DNA of 64,000 nt from an uncultured Collinsella sp. (GTDB lineage: Bacteria; Actinomycetota; Coriobacteriia; Coriobacteriales; Coriobacteriaceae), in the NCBI GenBank assembly GCA_900545745.1, contig URAD01000004.1, positions 23,862-87,861 on the forward strand, in the 5' to 3' direction. Shown here piece by piece: positions 15,789 to 24,461 of this stretch; the first letter of the stretch is position 1; each line of letters starts with the position of its first letter. Made by a program: the position numbers and the translations under genes. Below the pieces are notes generated by a model. It was not told the DNA's origin, made no database searches, and saw only the letters and a list, made by a program, of their open reading frames with translations.

Positions 15789-16211
15789 TTACAATGTGCA
15801 GCCCACGACCTCGATTATGGCAAATATCGGTACCAAAAACGGGAGCAATGGCAGGGAGCGCGATTTTGTGAAGAGGCAGGAGAGGGCAAGGACCAGGAGC
15901 GCGACGGCAAATGCCACGATGCCGCCCAGAGGGTCGAGCGTGCAAAGCGCAAAGAGCGCCTTCGCGTCCCCCATGCCAATCCCCGGGGCTTGACGGAGGC
16001 GCCGCCAGAGCGACTCAGTAAGCACAAGGGCAAGGTAGACGATGACAGCAAGGCGGGCGCTGTCAAGCGCCGTGTTAACGCCTTTGTCGAGCCAAACGCC
16101 TGCTAATGCCGCCACCGCACACGCTCCGGCAAGCGCATTCGGATACCGCCGCTCACGGGCATCAATCACCGCGCCGACAAAGATGCAAATCCAAAACGGG
16201 ATATAGGCCAT
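15789..16211 (-). CDS. Short A24-type prepilin peptidase-like membrane protein
   Basis: A 140-residue membrane protein matching the catalytic half of type IV prepilin peptidases. The first aspartate is in VGAVIDARERRYPNAL, with the following Arg and Pro-Asn typical. The second is in GIGMGDAKAL, the GxGD motif. Four to five membrane helices follow the hydrophobicity pattern. The N-terminal methylation domain and Cys pairs are missing, as in archaeal and Actinobacterial short forms. GAGGAGG lies 7 nt before this ATG, deciding the start. No pilin genes are visible in the window, so the substrate is not known. Confidence 0.8.
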   Translation of the reverse strand: MAYIPFWICIFVGAVIDARERRYPNALAGACAVAALAGVWLDKGVNTALDSARLAVIVYLALVLTESLWRRLRQAPGIGMGDAKALFALCTLDPLGGIVAFAVALLVLALSCLFTKSRSLPLLPFLVPIFAIIEVVGCTL

Positions 16212-16242
16212 CGAGCACCTCCTCGAGTTGCATCGCAAAGGC

Positions 16243-16284
16243 AAAAACCACCACAAAGGTGCCTGTCCCCTTTGTGGTGGTTTT
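16243..16284. terminator. Bidirectional terminator with 16-bp perfect stem and repeat-like loop
   Basis: AAAACCACCACAAAGG (16244-16259) pairs perfectly with 16269-16284. On the minus strand it ends in a T-rich tract, so it terminates the glycosyltransferase transcript. The loop and its edge read gtgcctgtcccc, the reverse complement of GGGGACAGGCAC, a core common in REP-like repeats. The same CCACCACAA stem recurs at 23887-23926. Confidence 0.75.
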
Positions 16285-16292
16285 GGTGGTGG

Positions 16293-17588
16293 TTATTTGG
16301 CGCCCTGCATGACCTCATCGAGGGTAACGTTGACGGCGTGCTGCGTCGGGACCCAGTCGACCTTTAGGAACAGAGCAGCCACCGTGATGGGGATATAGCT
16401 GAACATAAAGATCGGGAAGGTAAACAGGTTGGTCACCAGACGCCACTTTTGCGCGCAGTGAATGTGCTTGTACTCAAAGATGGTCGTAAGTAACGCAAGG
16501 ATAAAGAAGGTCTGGTACATCATCGCGAAGGTCATAATGAGCGAGGCGGCACAAGCCTGCATCTCGACCTCGGTGGCCAAGAAGCCGTGCGAAAGCCCGC
16601 CCACGATGAGGAAGGTCGCGTTGGCGAGCATGGAGATCAGGGACAGCAGCATGCCCGGAGCGATGGTCATAAACATGTCGTAGGCGGCAAAGCGATGATA
16701 GCGGAAGATCGATTTGACCAGGTGCTTACCGTAGGTAAAGAATACCTGGTAGAAGCCCTTGGTCCAACGCATGCGCTGTTTCCAGGACGCCTTAAACGTC
16801 ACCGGCTGCTCATCAAAGAACTCCGCCGGCGCATAACCGATACGAATGCCGTGAATGGCGCAGAACGTGGTGAACTGGATGTCTTCGGTCAGCGTATGGA
16901 ACTGCCAACCGTGCATGCCCTCGATCACGCTCGCCGAGATAAGGTAACCCGAACCCGAGACAGCGCAGGACGTCTTGCAGATATTACGCGCGTTGTTGAG
17001 GAAGCGAGCCTCACGCAAATACCAGGTGGCATTAGCCGCCGAGATCCACGAGCTGCCGAAGTTCTTGGAATTGCGATAGCTCGTGACCACATGGAAGCCC
17101 TGGTCAAAGGCATCGTTCATTTTGGACACGTAATCGCGGGAGATAACGTTATCGGCATCGAAGATAAAGTAGCCTTCAAACGTGTCGGGATACTCGTTAA
17201 GGATGCGGTCGAAGCCAAAGTCCATGACCCAGCTCTTGCCCTTGCGGGCCAGGTCATTGCGCTCGTAAACAATGGCACCGGCCTCGCGCGCGAGCTGCGC
17301 CGTGTTGTCGGTGCAGGCATCGGCGACCACGAAAACCTCGATGAGCTCGGACGGATAATCCTGGTCCTTGATGGAGCGAACGAGGTTGGCGATCACGGCC
17401 TCCTCATTATGCGCCGCGATAAAAAAGGCATAGCGATGGAGTTTTTTGGCCTTGGGAGGCGCGACCTCGCCACGAAGAGCGCCAATGACAAAGAAGACCA
17501 CCTGGTACAGAAAGCAGACCGTGAGCAGCGTGACGACAATCTGGTTGAAGATCACGATGGGTGTGTTGGTTTGTAAAAAGGCGAGCAT
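16293..17588 (-). CDS. Glycosyltransferase family 2, membrane-bound
   Basis: A 431-residue processive-type GT2 enzyme. An N-terminal membrane segment (LLTVCFLYQVVFFVIGALRG) precedes the GT-A domain: AFFIAAHNEE, then DACTDNT, FDADNV (the divalent-metal Asp), TEDIQFTT, and QRMRWTKGF (the QxxRW motif of polymerising GT2 enzymes). Three or more C-terminal membrane helices follow. The product and linkage are unknown; hyaluronan- or cellulose-synthase-like architecture suggests export of a surface polysaccharide. Start MLAFLQTNTP was preferred to an upstream ATG. It stands alone, with a strong terminator after it. Confidence 0.85.
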   Translation of the reverse strand: MLAFLQTNTPIVIFNQIVVTLLTVCFLYQVVFFVIGALRGEVAPPKAKKLHRYAFFIAAHNEEAVIANLVRSIKDQDYPSELIEVFVVADACTDNTAQLAREAGAIVYERNDLARKGKSWVMDFGFDRILNEYPDTFEGYFIFDADNVISRDYVSKMNDAFDQGFHVVTSYRNSKNFGSSWISAANATWYLREARFLNNARNICKTSCAVSGSGYLISASVIEGMHGWQFHTLTEDIQFTTFCAIHGIRIGYAPAEFFDEQPVTFKASWKQRMRWTKGFYQVFFTYGKHLVKSIFRYHRFAAYDMFMTIAPGMLLSLISMLANATFLIVGGLSHGFLATEVEMQACAASLIMTFAMMYQTFFILALLTTIFEYKHIHCAQKWRLVTNLFTFPIFMFSYIPITVAALFLKVDWVPTQHAVNVTLDEVMQGAK

Positions 17589-17670
17589 GCAGGCTCCCAG
17601 CAACGCGTAACGTAAACAATCGTATATCTTACCGCAGGCTTACCGAGTTCAAGAAACCACCTAATACTGG

Positions 17671-18684
17671 CTAGGCTTCGAGAAGACCGAGCTGCGGAAC
17701 GATTTCATCTCCAACGGCCGTGCGACCGAGCGAGCGCGGAGCCAGATCGTCAAGAACCGCAGCGAGATCCCACGGCAACTCGTCGCGGCACTCAATGCGC
17801 TCCCCCGTCACGGGATGGTCGAACGCCACGCGCCAGGAATGAAGGAACTGCCTGGTCAGGCCCTGGTCGGCGCGCGCATCGCACTTGCCGTAGAGTGGAT
17901 CGCCCACGCAGGCGTGGTTGATATGACGCATATGCACGCGAATCTGGTGCGTGCGACCGGTAAACAGATGGCACTCAACGAGCGTATAACCATCGTCAAA
18001 GCGCGTGGAATCAAAGCGCTCGAGGACTTTAAAGGTCGTAATGGCCTGACGGGCAAAGGGGTCGTCCGAAACCGCCATCTTGACGCGGTCGCGCGTAGAA
18101 CGGGCGATACCGGTATTGATGGTGCCCTCGTCCATGGCGATGTGCCCGTGGACAAGCGTGATATAGCGGCGGTCGAGCGTACGCGTGCGAATGAGATTTT
18201 GAAGCGCGCGCTGGGTGTCGTCGTCTTTTGCCGCGAGCATAAGGCCCGAGGTATCGCGATCCAGGCGATGCACGATGCCGGGGCGGTCCTCACCCTGCAC
18301 GGTACCAAGATGATCGATACCGCAGTGGTAGACCAAGGCGTTCGCAAGCGTGCCGCTCTCGTGGCCGTGGGCGGGATGGCACACCAGCCCACGCTGCTTG
18401 GAGAGCACGATAAGGTAGTCGTCCTCGTAGCGGATATCGAGGGGAATGGCCTCGGGAATCACGTCGGTCGGGTCGTGCGGCTCGGGCAAGTCGACCGAGA
18501 TGCGATCGCCGGCGCGTACGGCGTACTTTTTAGAGAGACAAGTCTCACCGTTGACGGCAACGGCGCCTCCCTCGATCAGATGCGCGCAGGCAGAGCGCGT
18601 GGGACAGCCATCGTTGGCGCCCAGAAAGGCGTCGAGACGCTGGCCAGAGCAATCGTCGGCAACAAGAATATGGATGTCGGCCAT
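17671..18684 (-). CDS. RluA family pseudouridine synthase
   Basis: A 337-residue RNA pseudouridine synthase. It has an N-terminal S4-like RNA-binding segment (GQRLDAFLGA...LIEGGAVAVNG) and the RluA catalytic domain with RLDRDTSGLML, in which Asp is the nucleophile, plus CHLFTGRTHQIRVHMRHI, also diagnostic. RluC/RluD-type substrate specificity cannot be assigned. Its start overlaps the lspA stop (TAATG), the usual lspA-rluA coupling in Gram-positives. Confidence 0.92.
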   Translation of the reverse strand: MADIHILVADDCSGQRLDAFLGANDGCPTRSACAHLIEGGAVAVNGETCLSKKYAVRAGDRISVDLPEPHDPTDVIPEAIPLDIRYEDDYLIVLSKQRGLVCHPAHGHESGTLANALVYHCGIDHLGTVQGEDRPGIVHRLDRDTSGLMLAAKDDDTQRALQNLIRTRTLDRRYITLVHGHIAMDEGTINTGIARSTRDRVKMAVSDDPFARQAITTFKVLERFDSTRFDDGYTLVECHLFTGRTHQIRVHMRHINHACVGDPLYGKCDARADQGLTRQFLHSWRVAFDHPVTGERIECRDELPWDLAAVLDDLAPRSLGRTAVGDEIVPQLGLLEA

Positions 18685-19283
18685 TAACGCTCATTCCTTT
18701 CGCGAATCTTGCGGGCACGCTCCCCACGCTGTTTGGCTTTGCGTTTGGCGCGGGCTTCGTCACGGGCGTTGAGCTCAGCGGTCGCATCGACCTCGCGAGC
18801 AGCGGGACTCAAGAACATGTACCCGATGAGTGCGAGCACGACGCCCGCGGTAATGCCGATATCGGCCACGTTAAAGACAGGGAAGTCGATGAAAGTGGTG
18901 GCAATAAAATCGGTCACAAAGCCAAAAGCCAGACGGTCGATCGCGTTGCCGATGGCGCCACCCGCAACCATAGCCATGCCTACCACCTCAAGACGAGCGA
19001 GCTGAGGCGCACGGAGCAAGTACACGGCAATGGCGACAATGACCGCAAGCGCCAACACAGCGAACGCGACGCCATGACCCTCGCCCATGCTAAAGGCGGC
19101 TCCGATATTGCGGACAAATAGAAAGTCGATCACACCGGGGATAACAGTCACATGCAGTGCATCGCCCACGGCACGAACCGCAAGCTTGGTCAGCTGGTCA
19201 ACAAGCAGCACAACCAGCGCCACCCCACCAGCAACACCCAACCGCCAACGCAAAGGCGGCGTCATATCCCCAGTACGACCCAA
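18684..19283 (-). CDS. lspA: Lipoprotein signal peptidase (signal peptidase II)
   Basis: Membrane aspartyl peptidase that cleaves prolipoprotein signal peptides after diacylglyceryl transfer. A 199-residue protein with four membrane helices and both catalytic aspartates: Asp116 in AIGNAIDRL and Asp141 in FNVADIGITAG. RNIGAAFSM matches the family. The C-terminal lysine/arginine/glutamate-rich tail (about 165-199) is longer than in most. Start at 19283 or the internal ATG at residue 7; unresolved. Translationally coupled to the RluA-type gene. Confidence 0.93.
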   Translation of the reverse strand: MGRTGDMTPPLRWRLGVAGGVALVVLLVDQLTKLAVRAVGDALHVTVIPGVIDFLFVRNIGAAFSMGEGHGVAFAVLALAVIVAIAVYLLRAPQLARLEVVGMAMVAGGAIGNAIDRLAFGFVTDFIATTFIDFPVFNVADIGITAGVVLALIGYMFLSPAAREVDATAELNARDEARAKRKAKQRGERARKIRERNER

Positions 19284-19396
19284 ATCAATCCCCTGCCCTC
19301 AGAACAATCGAATTCCGTTTAACGCAATTATCCATCTTATATTGCCACATGCAGAGCGCACGACATATCCACCAACACAAGCGAAATAACCAGCAT

Positions 19397-19440
19397 AAAA
19401 AGAAAGCGGCATTCCGAAAAACAGAATGCCGCTTTTATTC
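19397..19440 (-). terminator. Intrinsic terminator after ileS
   Basis: A stem of about 12 bp (19404-19415 with 19424-19435) around an A-rich loop, with a T-run on the minus strand. It lies 65 bp after the ileS stop at 19506. T-rich sequence on the plus side also allows bidirectional use. The rest of 19284-19505 holds no convincing gene. Confidence 0.78.
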
Positions 19441-19505
19441 AGCGGAGCAAATGGGCCGAAGGCGCCCAAATTCTACCTATAACTAAAATGCCGAGTTACC
19501 GTGCC

Positions 19506-22307
19506 TTAAAGGGCATTCGCACACCTCTCGCAGATATGTGCGTGGCCGTTGTACTCGCCGACGGTGGTGCGGTAGTTCCAGCAACGGTCGCAGCACTCGC
19601 CCTCGGCAGCTTCAATGGCAACGGAGAGTTCCTCGCCCTGGGTCAGCTCAACATCGGAAACGATGTAGAACTCGGCCAAGTCGACCGCCTTGTCGCCGGT
19701 CAGCAGCGCGTACATCTCGGCGGGAACGACCGCCTTGACGCGGACCTGCTGGCTCTTAGTGAAGGTGCCGACGGAGCGGGCATCCTCAAGGGCCTTGGTC
19801 ACGGCGCTACGGAGCTCGAGTGAAGCCTCGAGCACGCCCTCGAACTCATTGGCCTCGTCGACCGTGATAGGCGACTTATACCAATCGAGCAGCGCGGCGT
19901 ACTTCTGGTGGTCGACGCAGCCGGCAGGCGCGTAGGCCATGGCCTCGTCGACGGTGTAGGACAAAATCGGCTGCAGATCGCGCATGAGCATCGAGAAGAG
20001 CTCGGCCAGCACGGTCTGGGCGCTGCGGCGCTCGAGCGAGCCAGGCTTGTCGCAGTACAGGCGGTCCTTCAGGGCGTCGAGGTACACGTTGGAAAGCTCG
20101 GTAACCACGAAGTCATAAAGCGCACGGTAAGCGCGCGGGAACTCGTAGCAAGAGTAAGCGTCGTCGACCTCAGCCTGAACCTGGGTCAGACGGGCAACCA
20201 TGAGCTTGTCGAGCGGCAGCAGGTCGGCAAAGGCGACGCCGTCGGTCTCGGGCTCAAACTGACCCTCGAGCTCGGAGAGCAGGAAGCGCAGCGTGTTGCG
20301 GAAACGACGGTAGGCATCGGACGTACGAGCAAGGATCTCGTGGTCGATGGACACGTCGGAGCTGGTATCGACGGATGCAACCCACAGACGGATGATGTCG
20401 GCACCCATCTCGTCGCAGACCTTGTTGGGGTCGATGACGTTGCCGAGCGACTTGGACATCTTGCGGCCCTGGCCGTCGAGGGTGAAGCCTTGCGAGACGA
20501 CCGCCTTGTACGGGGCGTGACCATTGGCTCCCACCGAGGTGAGCAACGAGCTCTGGAACCAACCGCGGTGCTGGTCGGAGCCCTCGAGGTACACATCCGC
20601 CGGATACTCCAGCTCAGGACGGTACTCGCAGACGGCCTTCCAGGAGACGCCGGAATCCCACCACACGTCGAGGATGTCCTTATCGGCCTTGAGGTGATGG
20701 CCGCCGCACTTGGGGCAGACGCAAGCCTCGCCCAGGTAGCTCTCGGGAGCGTCGGTGAACCAAGCGTCGGAGCCCTTCTCGTGGAAGAGCTTGATGACGG
20801 CGTCGAGCGTGGCGTCGTTCATGACCTTCTCGCCGCAGTCGGCGCAGGTGTAACTGGGGATAGGCACGCCCCAGTTGCGCTGACGGCTGATGCACCAGTC
20901 GGGACGCTGCTCGACCATGGCGCCGATGCGGTTGGCGGCGTGGGCCGGATACCACTTGACGTTCTCGCGAACCTCTTTGCCAGCCTGCTCACGCAAACCG
21001 GTCTTGTCCATCGAGACAAACCACTGGTCGGTAGCACGGAAGAGCACCGGATGCTTGCAGCGCCAGCAGTGCGGATAGCTGTGCGTGATCTTCTTCTCGA
21101 GGACCAGGGTGCCGCGCTCGCGCAGGAACTCGATGATGTGCGGGTTTGCCTCATCGGTGTCCATGCCGCTGAAGGGGCCGCCGGTACCAAACTCCTCGCC
21201 GGTGTAGAACTTGCCGTCGTCATCGACCGGCATGCAGATGTCGGTGATGCCCTCCTTGAGGCAGGCAAAGTAGTCGTCGACGCCGTGGCCGGGCGAGTTG
21301 TGGACGATACCGGTACCGTCATCGACACCGACGTAATCGGCCAACAGTGCCACGCCCTCAACACCGTCAAAGATCGGCTGCTTGTAGTGGATGTGGTGGA
21401 AGGTCTCGGCGGGAACCACATAGGGCTTGCCGTCGACCATGACCGGGGTGTACTCCCAGCCAAACTCCTCACAGCACTTAGGAGCCAGGTCCTCGAGCAT
21501 GACCTCGGCACGGCCATCGTGCTCAACGGCGACATAGGCGGCGCCGGGCTTGAGGGAAACTGCCTGGTCGGAGGGGATGGTCCACGGGGTGGTCGTCCAG
21601 ATGATGAAGTCAACCGGGCCGTCGAAGTTCTCGAGGCCGGCGGACTTGGAGGTCATCTCAAAGCGCACGAAGATGGAGGGGCTCGTCTCGTCGGAGTACT
21701 CAATCTCGGCCTCAGCGAGTGCGGTGTGGCAGTGCTTGCACCAATGGACGGGCTTGTGACCGCGATAGATCATGCCCTTGTCGAACATGGCCTTGAAGAC
21801 CTCGATATCGGCGGCATCATGCTGGTGATAGAGCGTCAGATAGGGGTTGTCCCAGTCGCCGAGCACGCCCAGACGACGGAAGCCGGCCTTCTGCAGCTCG
21901 ATGTTCTCGACTGCGAACTCGTTGCAGAGCTCACGAATCTTGGCCGTGGGGGTCTGGTTGAACTTCTCGGTGCCGAGCTTCTCCTCGACCTTGTGCTCGA
22001 TCGGCTGGCCGTGGCAGTCCCAACCGGGGACATAGGGAACCTCATAGCCCTGCATCATCCAGTAGCGGTTGATCATGTCCTTGGAGATCTTGTTCATGGC
22101 GTGGCCGATGTGGATCGGGCCGTTGGCGTACGGAGGGCCGTCGTGCAGCACGAACTTCTTGTGACCCTCGTTCTTCTTCAGAACCTGCTCGTAGACCTTG
22201 TTGTCCTGCCAGTCCTTGAGTCGCTTGGGCTCGGACTTGGAAAGACCGGCACGCATGGGAAAACCGGTCTTGGGCAGATTCATCGTCTGCTTGTACTCGT
22301 TTGCCAC
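19506..22307 (-). CDS. ileS: Isoleucine-tRNA ligase
   Basis: Class I synthetase charging tRNA-Ile, with post-transfer editing of valine. 933 residues. HIGH-type motif GPPYANGPIHIGHAMN; KMSKS in GRKMSKSLGN; the CP1 editing region lies between; the anticodon-binding and C-terminal zinc region is visible as CCDRCWNYRTTVG...HICERCANAL (four Cys). The GTG at 22305-22307 (VANEYKQTMNLPKTGF) was chosen over the frame's upstream ATG because AAAGGGG precedes it. A transcriptional T-box leader lies directly upstream. Terminates at 19397-19440. Confidence 0.95.
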   Translation of the reverse strand: MANEYKQTMNLPKTGFPMRAGLSKSEPKRLKDWQDNKVYEQVLKKNEGHKKFVLHDGPPYANGPIHIGHAMNKISKDMINRYWMMQGYEVPYVPGWDCHGQPIEHKVEEKLGTEKFNQTPTAKIRELCNEFAVENIELQKAGFRRLGVLGDWDNPYLTLYHQHDAADIEVFKAMFDKGMIYRGHKPVHWCKHCHTALAEAEIEYSDETSPSIFVRFEMTSKSAGLENFDGPVDFIIWTTTPWTIPSDQAVSLKPGAAYVAVEHDGRAEVMLEDLAPKCCEEFGWEYTPVMVDGKPYVVPAETFHHIHYKQPIFDGVEGVALLADYVGVDDGTGIVHNSPGHGVDDYFACLKEGITDICMPVDDDGKFYTGEEFGTGGPFSGMDTDEANPHIIEFLRERGTLVLEKKITHSYPHCWRCKHPVLFRATDQWFVSMDKTGLREQAGKEVRENVKWYPAHAANRIGAMVEQRPDWCISRQRNWGVPIPSYTCADCGEKVMNDATLDAVIKLFHEKGSDAWFTDAPESYLGEACVCPKCGGHHLKADKDILDVWWDSGVSWKAVCEYRPELEYPADVYLEGSDQHRGWFQSSLLTSVGANGHAPYKAVVSQGFTLDGQGRKMSKSLGNVIDPNKVCDEMGADIIRLWVASVDTSSDVSIDHEILARTSDAYRRFRNTLRFLLSELEGQFEPETDGVAFADLLPLDKLMVARLTQVQAEVDDAYSCYEFPRAYRALYDFVVTELSNVYLDALKDRLYCDKPGSLERRSAQTVLAELFSMLMRDLQPILSYTVDEAMAYAPAGCVDHQKYAALLDWYKSPITVDEANEFEGVLEASLELRSAVTKALEDARSVGTFTKSQQVRVKAVVPAEMYALLTGDKAVDLAEFYIVSDVELTQGEELSVAIEAAEGECCDRCWNYRTTVGEYNGHAHICERCANAL

Positions 22308-22349
22308 GGTACCCCTTTCATGTCGTGGGCGCGCACGCCCGATGGGCAC

Positions 22350-22665
22350 CAAAAAAGCGCCCGTCCCTGCAAGCTGGGACGAAGCGCCACAAAAACGGGC
22401 TGTATGCCCGCAAAAGCTCTTCGTTTAACCACCCAGCTTAGATGCCCTCGCCCGCGTATTCGCGCGCTCGCATCCGTTACTCGGCTGGCCTGTATCGACG
22501 ACCATCTCGGCGATATCTACTAAGACGTGCCTGCGCGGCACGTCCGTTGGGACCGCAGCTCCGGGGTGATTTTCATCGGTCGCATGCACGGGTTCTCAGC
22601 GCTCCCCGCTCTCTGTGGCATGCGGACGGCCGACTACTCGTCCCCATCAACGCTTATGCGGAGTA
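22350..22665 (-). ncRNA. T-box leader for tRNA-Ile, upstream of ileS
   Basis: The transcribed minus strand carries the ordered T-box elements. Stem I starts near 22632-22640 (GAGTAG-like) and carries the AGAGAG distal loop near 22609-22615 and a GCTGAGAA-like side. The specifier is ATC (22568-22570), an Ile codon, followed by A. The T-box bulge AGCTGGGTGGTT at 22427-22438 has UGGU, which would pair with the ACCA end of tRNA-Ile. A hairpin with GTCCC/GGGAC and a T6 at 22351-22390 is the transcription terminator. Uncharged tRNA-Ile should allow read-through into ileS. The alternative antiterminator pairing was not computed. Confidence 0.88.
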
Positions 22666-22794
22666 TGCTAGCACGTTCCGCGCCGGCGAAAAACCCTCAA
22701 CACTGGTTTCATACGTAAGAAATTTCTCGTGGTCGTTAGCCTTCTCTAGGAGCAAAATACCTGAAAGCACTTTAACTAACGAAAGAAGGCTGCC

Positions 22795-23877
22795 ATGCGC
22801 ACAATCGGAATGAGCGACTACACCGTCGGCGAGGATTGCTTTACCGAGCTGCCCGCCGCACTGGCGGAGTACGGCGCGAAGAAAGTCGCCATCATTGGTG
22901 GCAAGCGAGCCCTAGCTGCGGCGCTGCCGGGCATCGAGGCGGCGCTTGAAGGTACCGACGTCGAGATTCTGGAGACGCGCGTCTACGGCACCAACAGTAC
23001 GCGCGCCAATATCGCCAAGGTCGTGAACTCCCCCGCTTGCCAGCAGGCAGACGTGCTTATCGCCTGTGGCGGCGGCAAGGCACTCGACACCGTCAAGACA
23101 GCGGCAATCGAGCTCAAGAAGATTGTCTTTACGGTGCCGACGATTTGCTCTAACTGTTCCGCCGCGACCGCCATTGCCGTCGTCTACAACGACGATGGAT
23201 CGCTCGAGGGCTATTCGTACCCCAACCGACCGGCGCACATCTTCATCAATCCCAAGATCATCGCCGAGGCTCCGGCGGAGTACTTCTGGGCCGGCGTGGG
23301 CGACGCCCTGTCCAAGCAGCCCGAAGTCGAGTACGCCACGAGCGCCGGCGACCTGGAGCACACCGCCGGCCTTGGCCTGGCTCTTGCCCACACCTGTTCC
23401 GAGCCGCTGTTTACCTACGGTGTTCAGGGTCTTGAGGACGTTCGTCAGAATCTGTCGAGCGAGGCCGTCAAGCAGATCGCGCTCGACATCGTGGTCAACA
23501 CGGGCTATGTCTCGAACCTGACCAACCAGAACGATTACTACTACAACTCGAGCGTGGCGCACGCGTTCTACAACGCCACCTGCAGCATTCCGCGTGAGGG
23601 CACCTACCTGCATGGCGAGGTCGTGAGCCTGGGCGTGCTGGTACTGTTTGCCTATACGGGCGATACCGAGAACCTTGAGCGCTACGCCGCCTTTAACAAG
23701 CAGATGGGGCTGCCCGTAACGCTTGAGCAGGTTGGCCTTACCGAGGCAGATATCCCGGCCCTGTGCGAATACGCGCACGCCACCAACGAGTGGAAGCAGG
23801 GAAACCCCGAGCCCTTCACCGACGAAAAATTCGCCGCCGCCATCAAGGCTGCCAACGCCTACGGCCACACCCTCTAG
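22795..23877 (+). CDS. Iron-type alcohol dehydrogenase, glycerol dehydrogenase-like (GldA family)
   Basis: A 360-residue member of the metal-dependent GldA group. N-terminal NAD-binding domain: KKVAIIGGKRAL, GGGKALDTVK, TVPTICSNCSAATA. C-terminal metal domain: VGDALSK, VAHAFYN and YLHGEVVSLG supply the Asp and two His ligands. The function is probably oxidation of glycerol or a similar diol; substrate not proven. GAAAGAAGG precedes ATG. It is divergent from the ileS T-box leader, sharing a roughly 130-bp region (22666-22794), and ends in a bidirectional terminator shared with the DUF523 gene. Confidence 0.88.
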   Translation: MRTIGMSDYTVGEDCFTELPAALAEYGAKKVAIIGGKRALAAALPGIEAALEGTDVEILETRVYGTNSTRANIAKVVNSPACQQADVLIACGGGKALDTVKTAAIELKKIVFTVPTICSNCSAATAIAVVYNDDGSLEGYSYPNRPAHIFINPKIIAEAPAEYFWAGVGDALSKQPEVEYATSAGDLEHTAGLGLALAHTCSEPLFTYGVQGLEDVRQNLSSEAVKQIALDIVVNTGYVSNLTNQNDYYYNSSVAHAFYNATCSIPREGTYLHGEVVSLGVLVLFAYTGDTENLERYAAFNKQMGLPVTLEQVGLTEADIPALCEYAHATNEWKQGNPEPFTDEKFAAAIKAANAYGHTL

Positions 23878-23886
23878 CTCTAACCC

Positions 23887-23926
23887 AAAACCACCACAAG
23901 GGAGCAGTACCTTTGTGGTGGTTTTT
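23887..23926. terminator. Bidirectional terminator between convergent gldA and DUF523 genes
   Basis: AAAACCACCACAA (23887-23899) pairs with 23913-23925, and a T-run follows on both strands. The stem is the same as in the terminator at 16243-16284, pointing to a repeated terminator element. Confidence 0.82.
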
Positions 23927-24380
23927 ATTGCTCCAGCATGCTGGGATCGAACTCGCTTGCCGGGATCACACGGTAGCCGTGGCGCAGGAGCTGGTCGACG
24001 AAAACACCGTTGCCCGCGGTGAGCGTACTGCTAAAGGTGCCGTCGTAGATGTGACCCGCACCGCACGAGGGGCTGCGGTCCTGAAGGATGCACGCGACTA
24101 TCTCTTCCGGTCCGCCTGCCTGCTCGCACATATCGAGCGCACGTTGGGCACCCAGGCGAAATTCACGATCAACCGAGATGCCCTCGCAGGTACGAACCTC
24201 GCCGTTCACAATCTCGGACGGCTTGCGCGGCGTGAGCAGGCCGCCAAAGACCTCGGGGCACACGAGGAGGACCTCGGTCCCCGTGCGCTCGCAAGCCTCG
24301 ACCAACGCGCGGTGGTAGTTATCGAGCCCGTTATACTTGCAGCTCTCGCCCATCAAGCAGGCGCTCACCACGATCTTCAT
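23925..24380 (-). CDS. DUF523 family protein
   Basis: A 151-residue DUF523 member of unknown function. Family residues are visible: VVSACLMGESCKYNG, LLVCPEVFGGLLTPRKPSE, GA.RAL, and LQDRSPSCG, so several conserved Cys (in C...C, CPE, SCG) could bind metal. Start MKIVVSACL gives best spacing from GAGAGGG; the frame also has ATG codons 2 and 5 codons upstream. It stands alone between the ftsH terminator and the gldA terminator. Confidence 0.85.
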   Translation of the reverse strand: MKIVVSACLMGESCKYNGLDNYHRALVEACERTGTEVLLVCPEVFGGLLTPRKPSEIVNGEVRTCEGISVDREFRLGAQRALDMCEQAGGPEEIVACILQDRSPSCGAGHIYDGTFSSTLTAGNGVFVDQLLRHGYRVIPASEFDPSMLEQ

Positions 24381-24396
24381 TTCCATCCCTCTCAAG

Positions 24397-24434
24397 CAAA
24401 ACGCCCCATTTGAGAAAGCTGCTCAAATGGGGCG
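24397..24434 (-). terminator. Intrinsic terminator after ftsH
   Basis: A perfect 13-bp stem (24402-24414 with 24422-24434) around a 7-nt loop, with T-rich sequence on the minus strand. It lies between the ftsH stop and the DUF523 start region, and the DUF523 ribosome binding site lies just past it. Confidence 0.82.
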
Positions 24435-24461
24435 TCGGCGTTTACTGGCTCGGCCGCGGCG

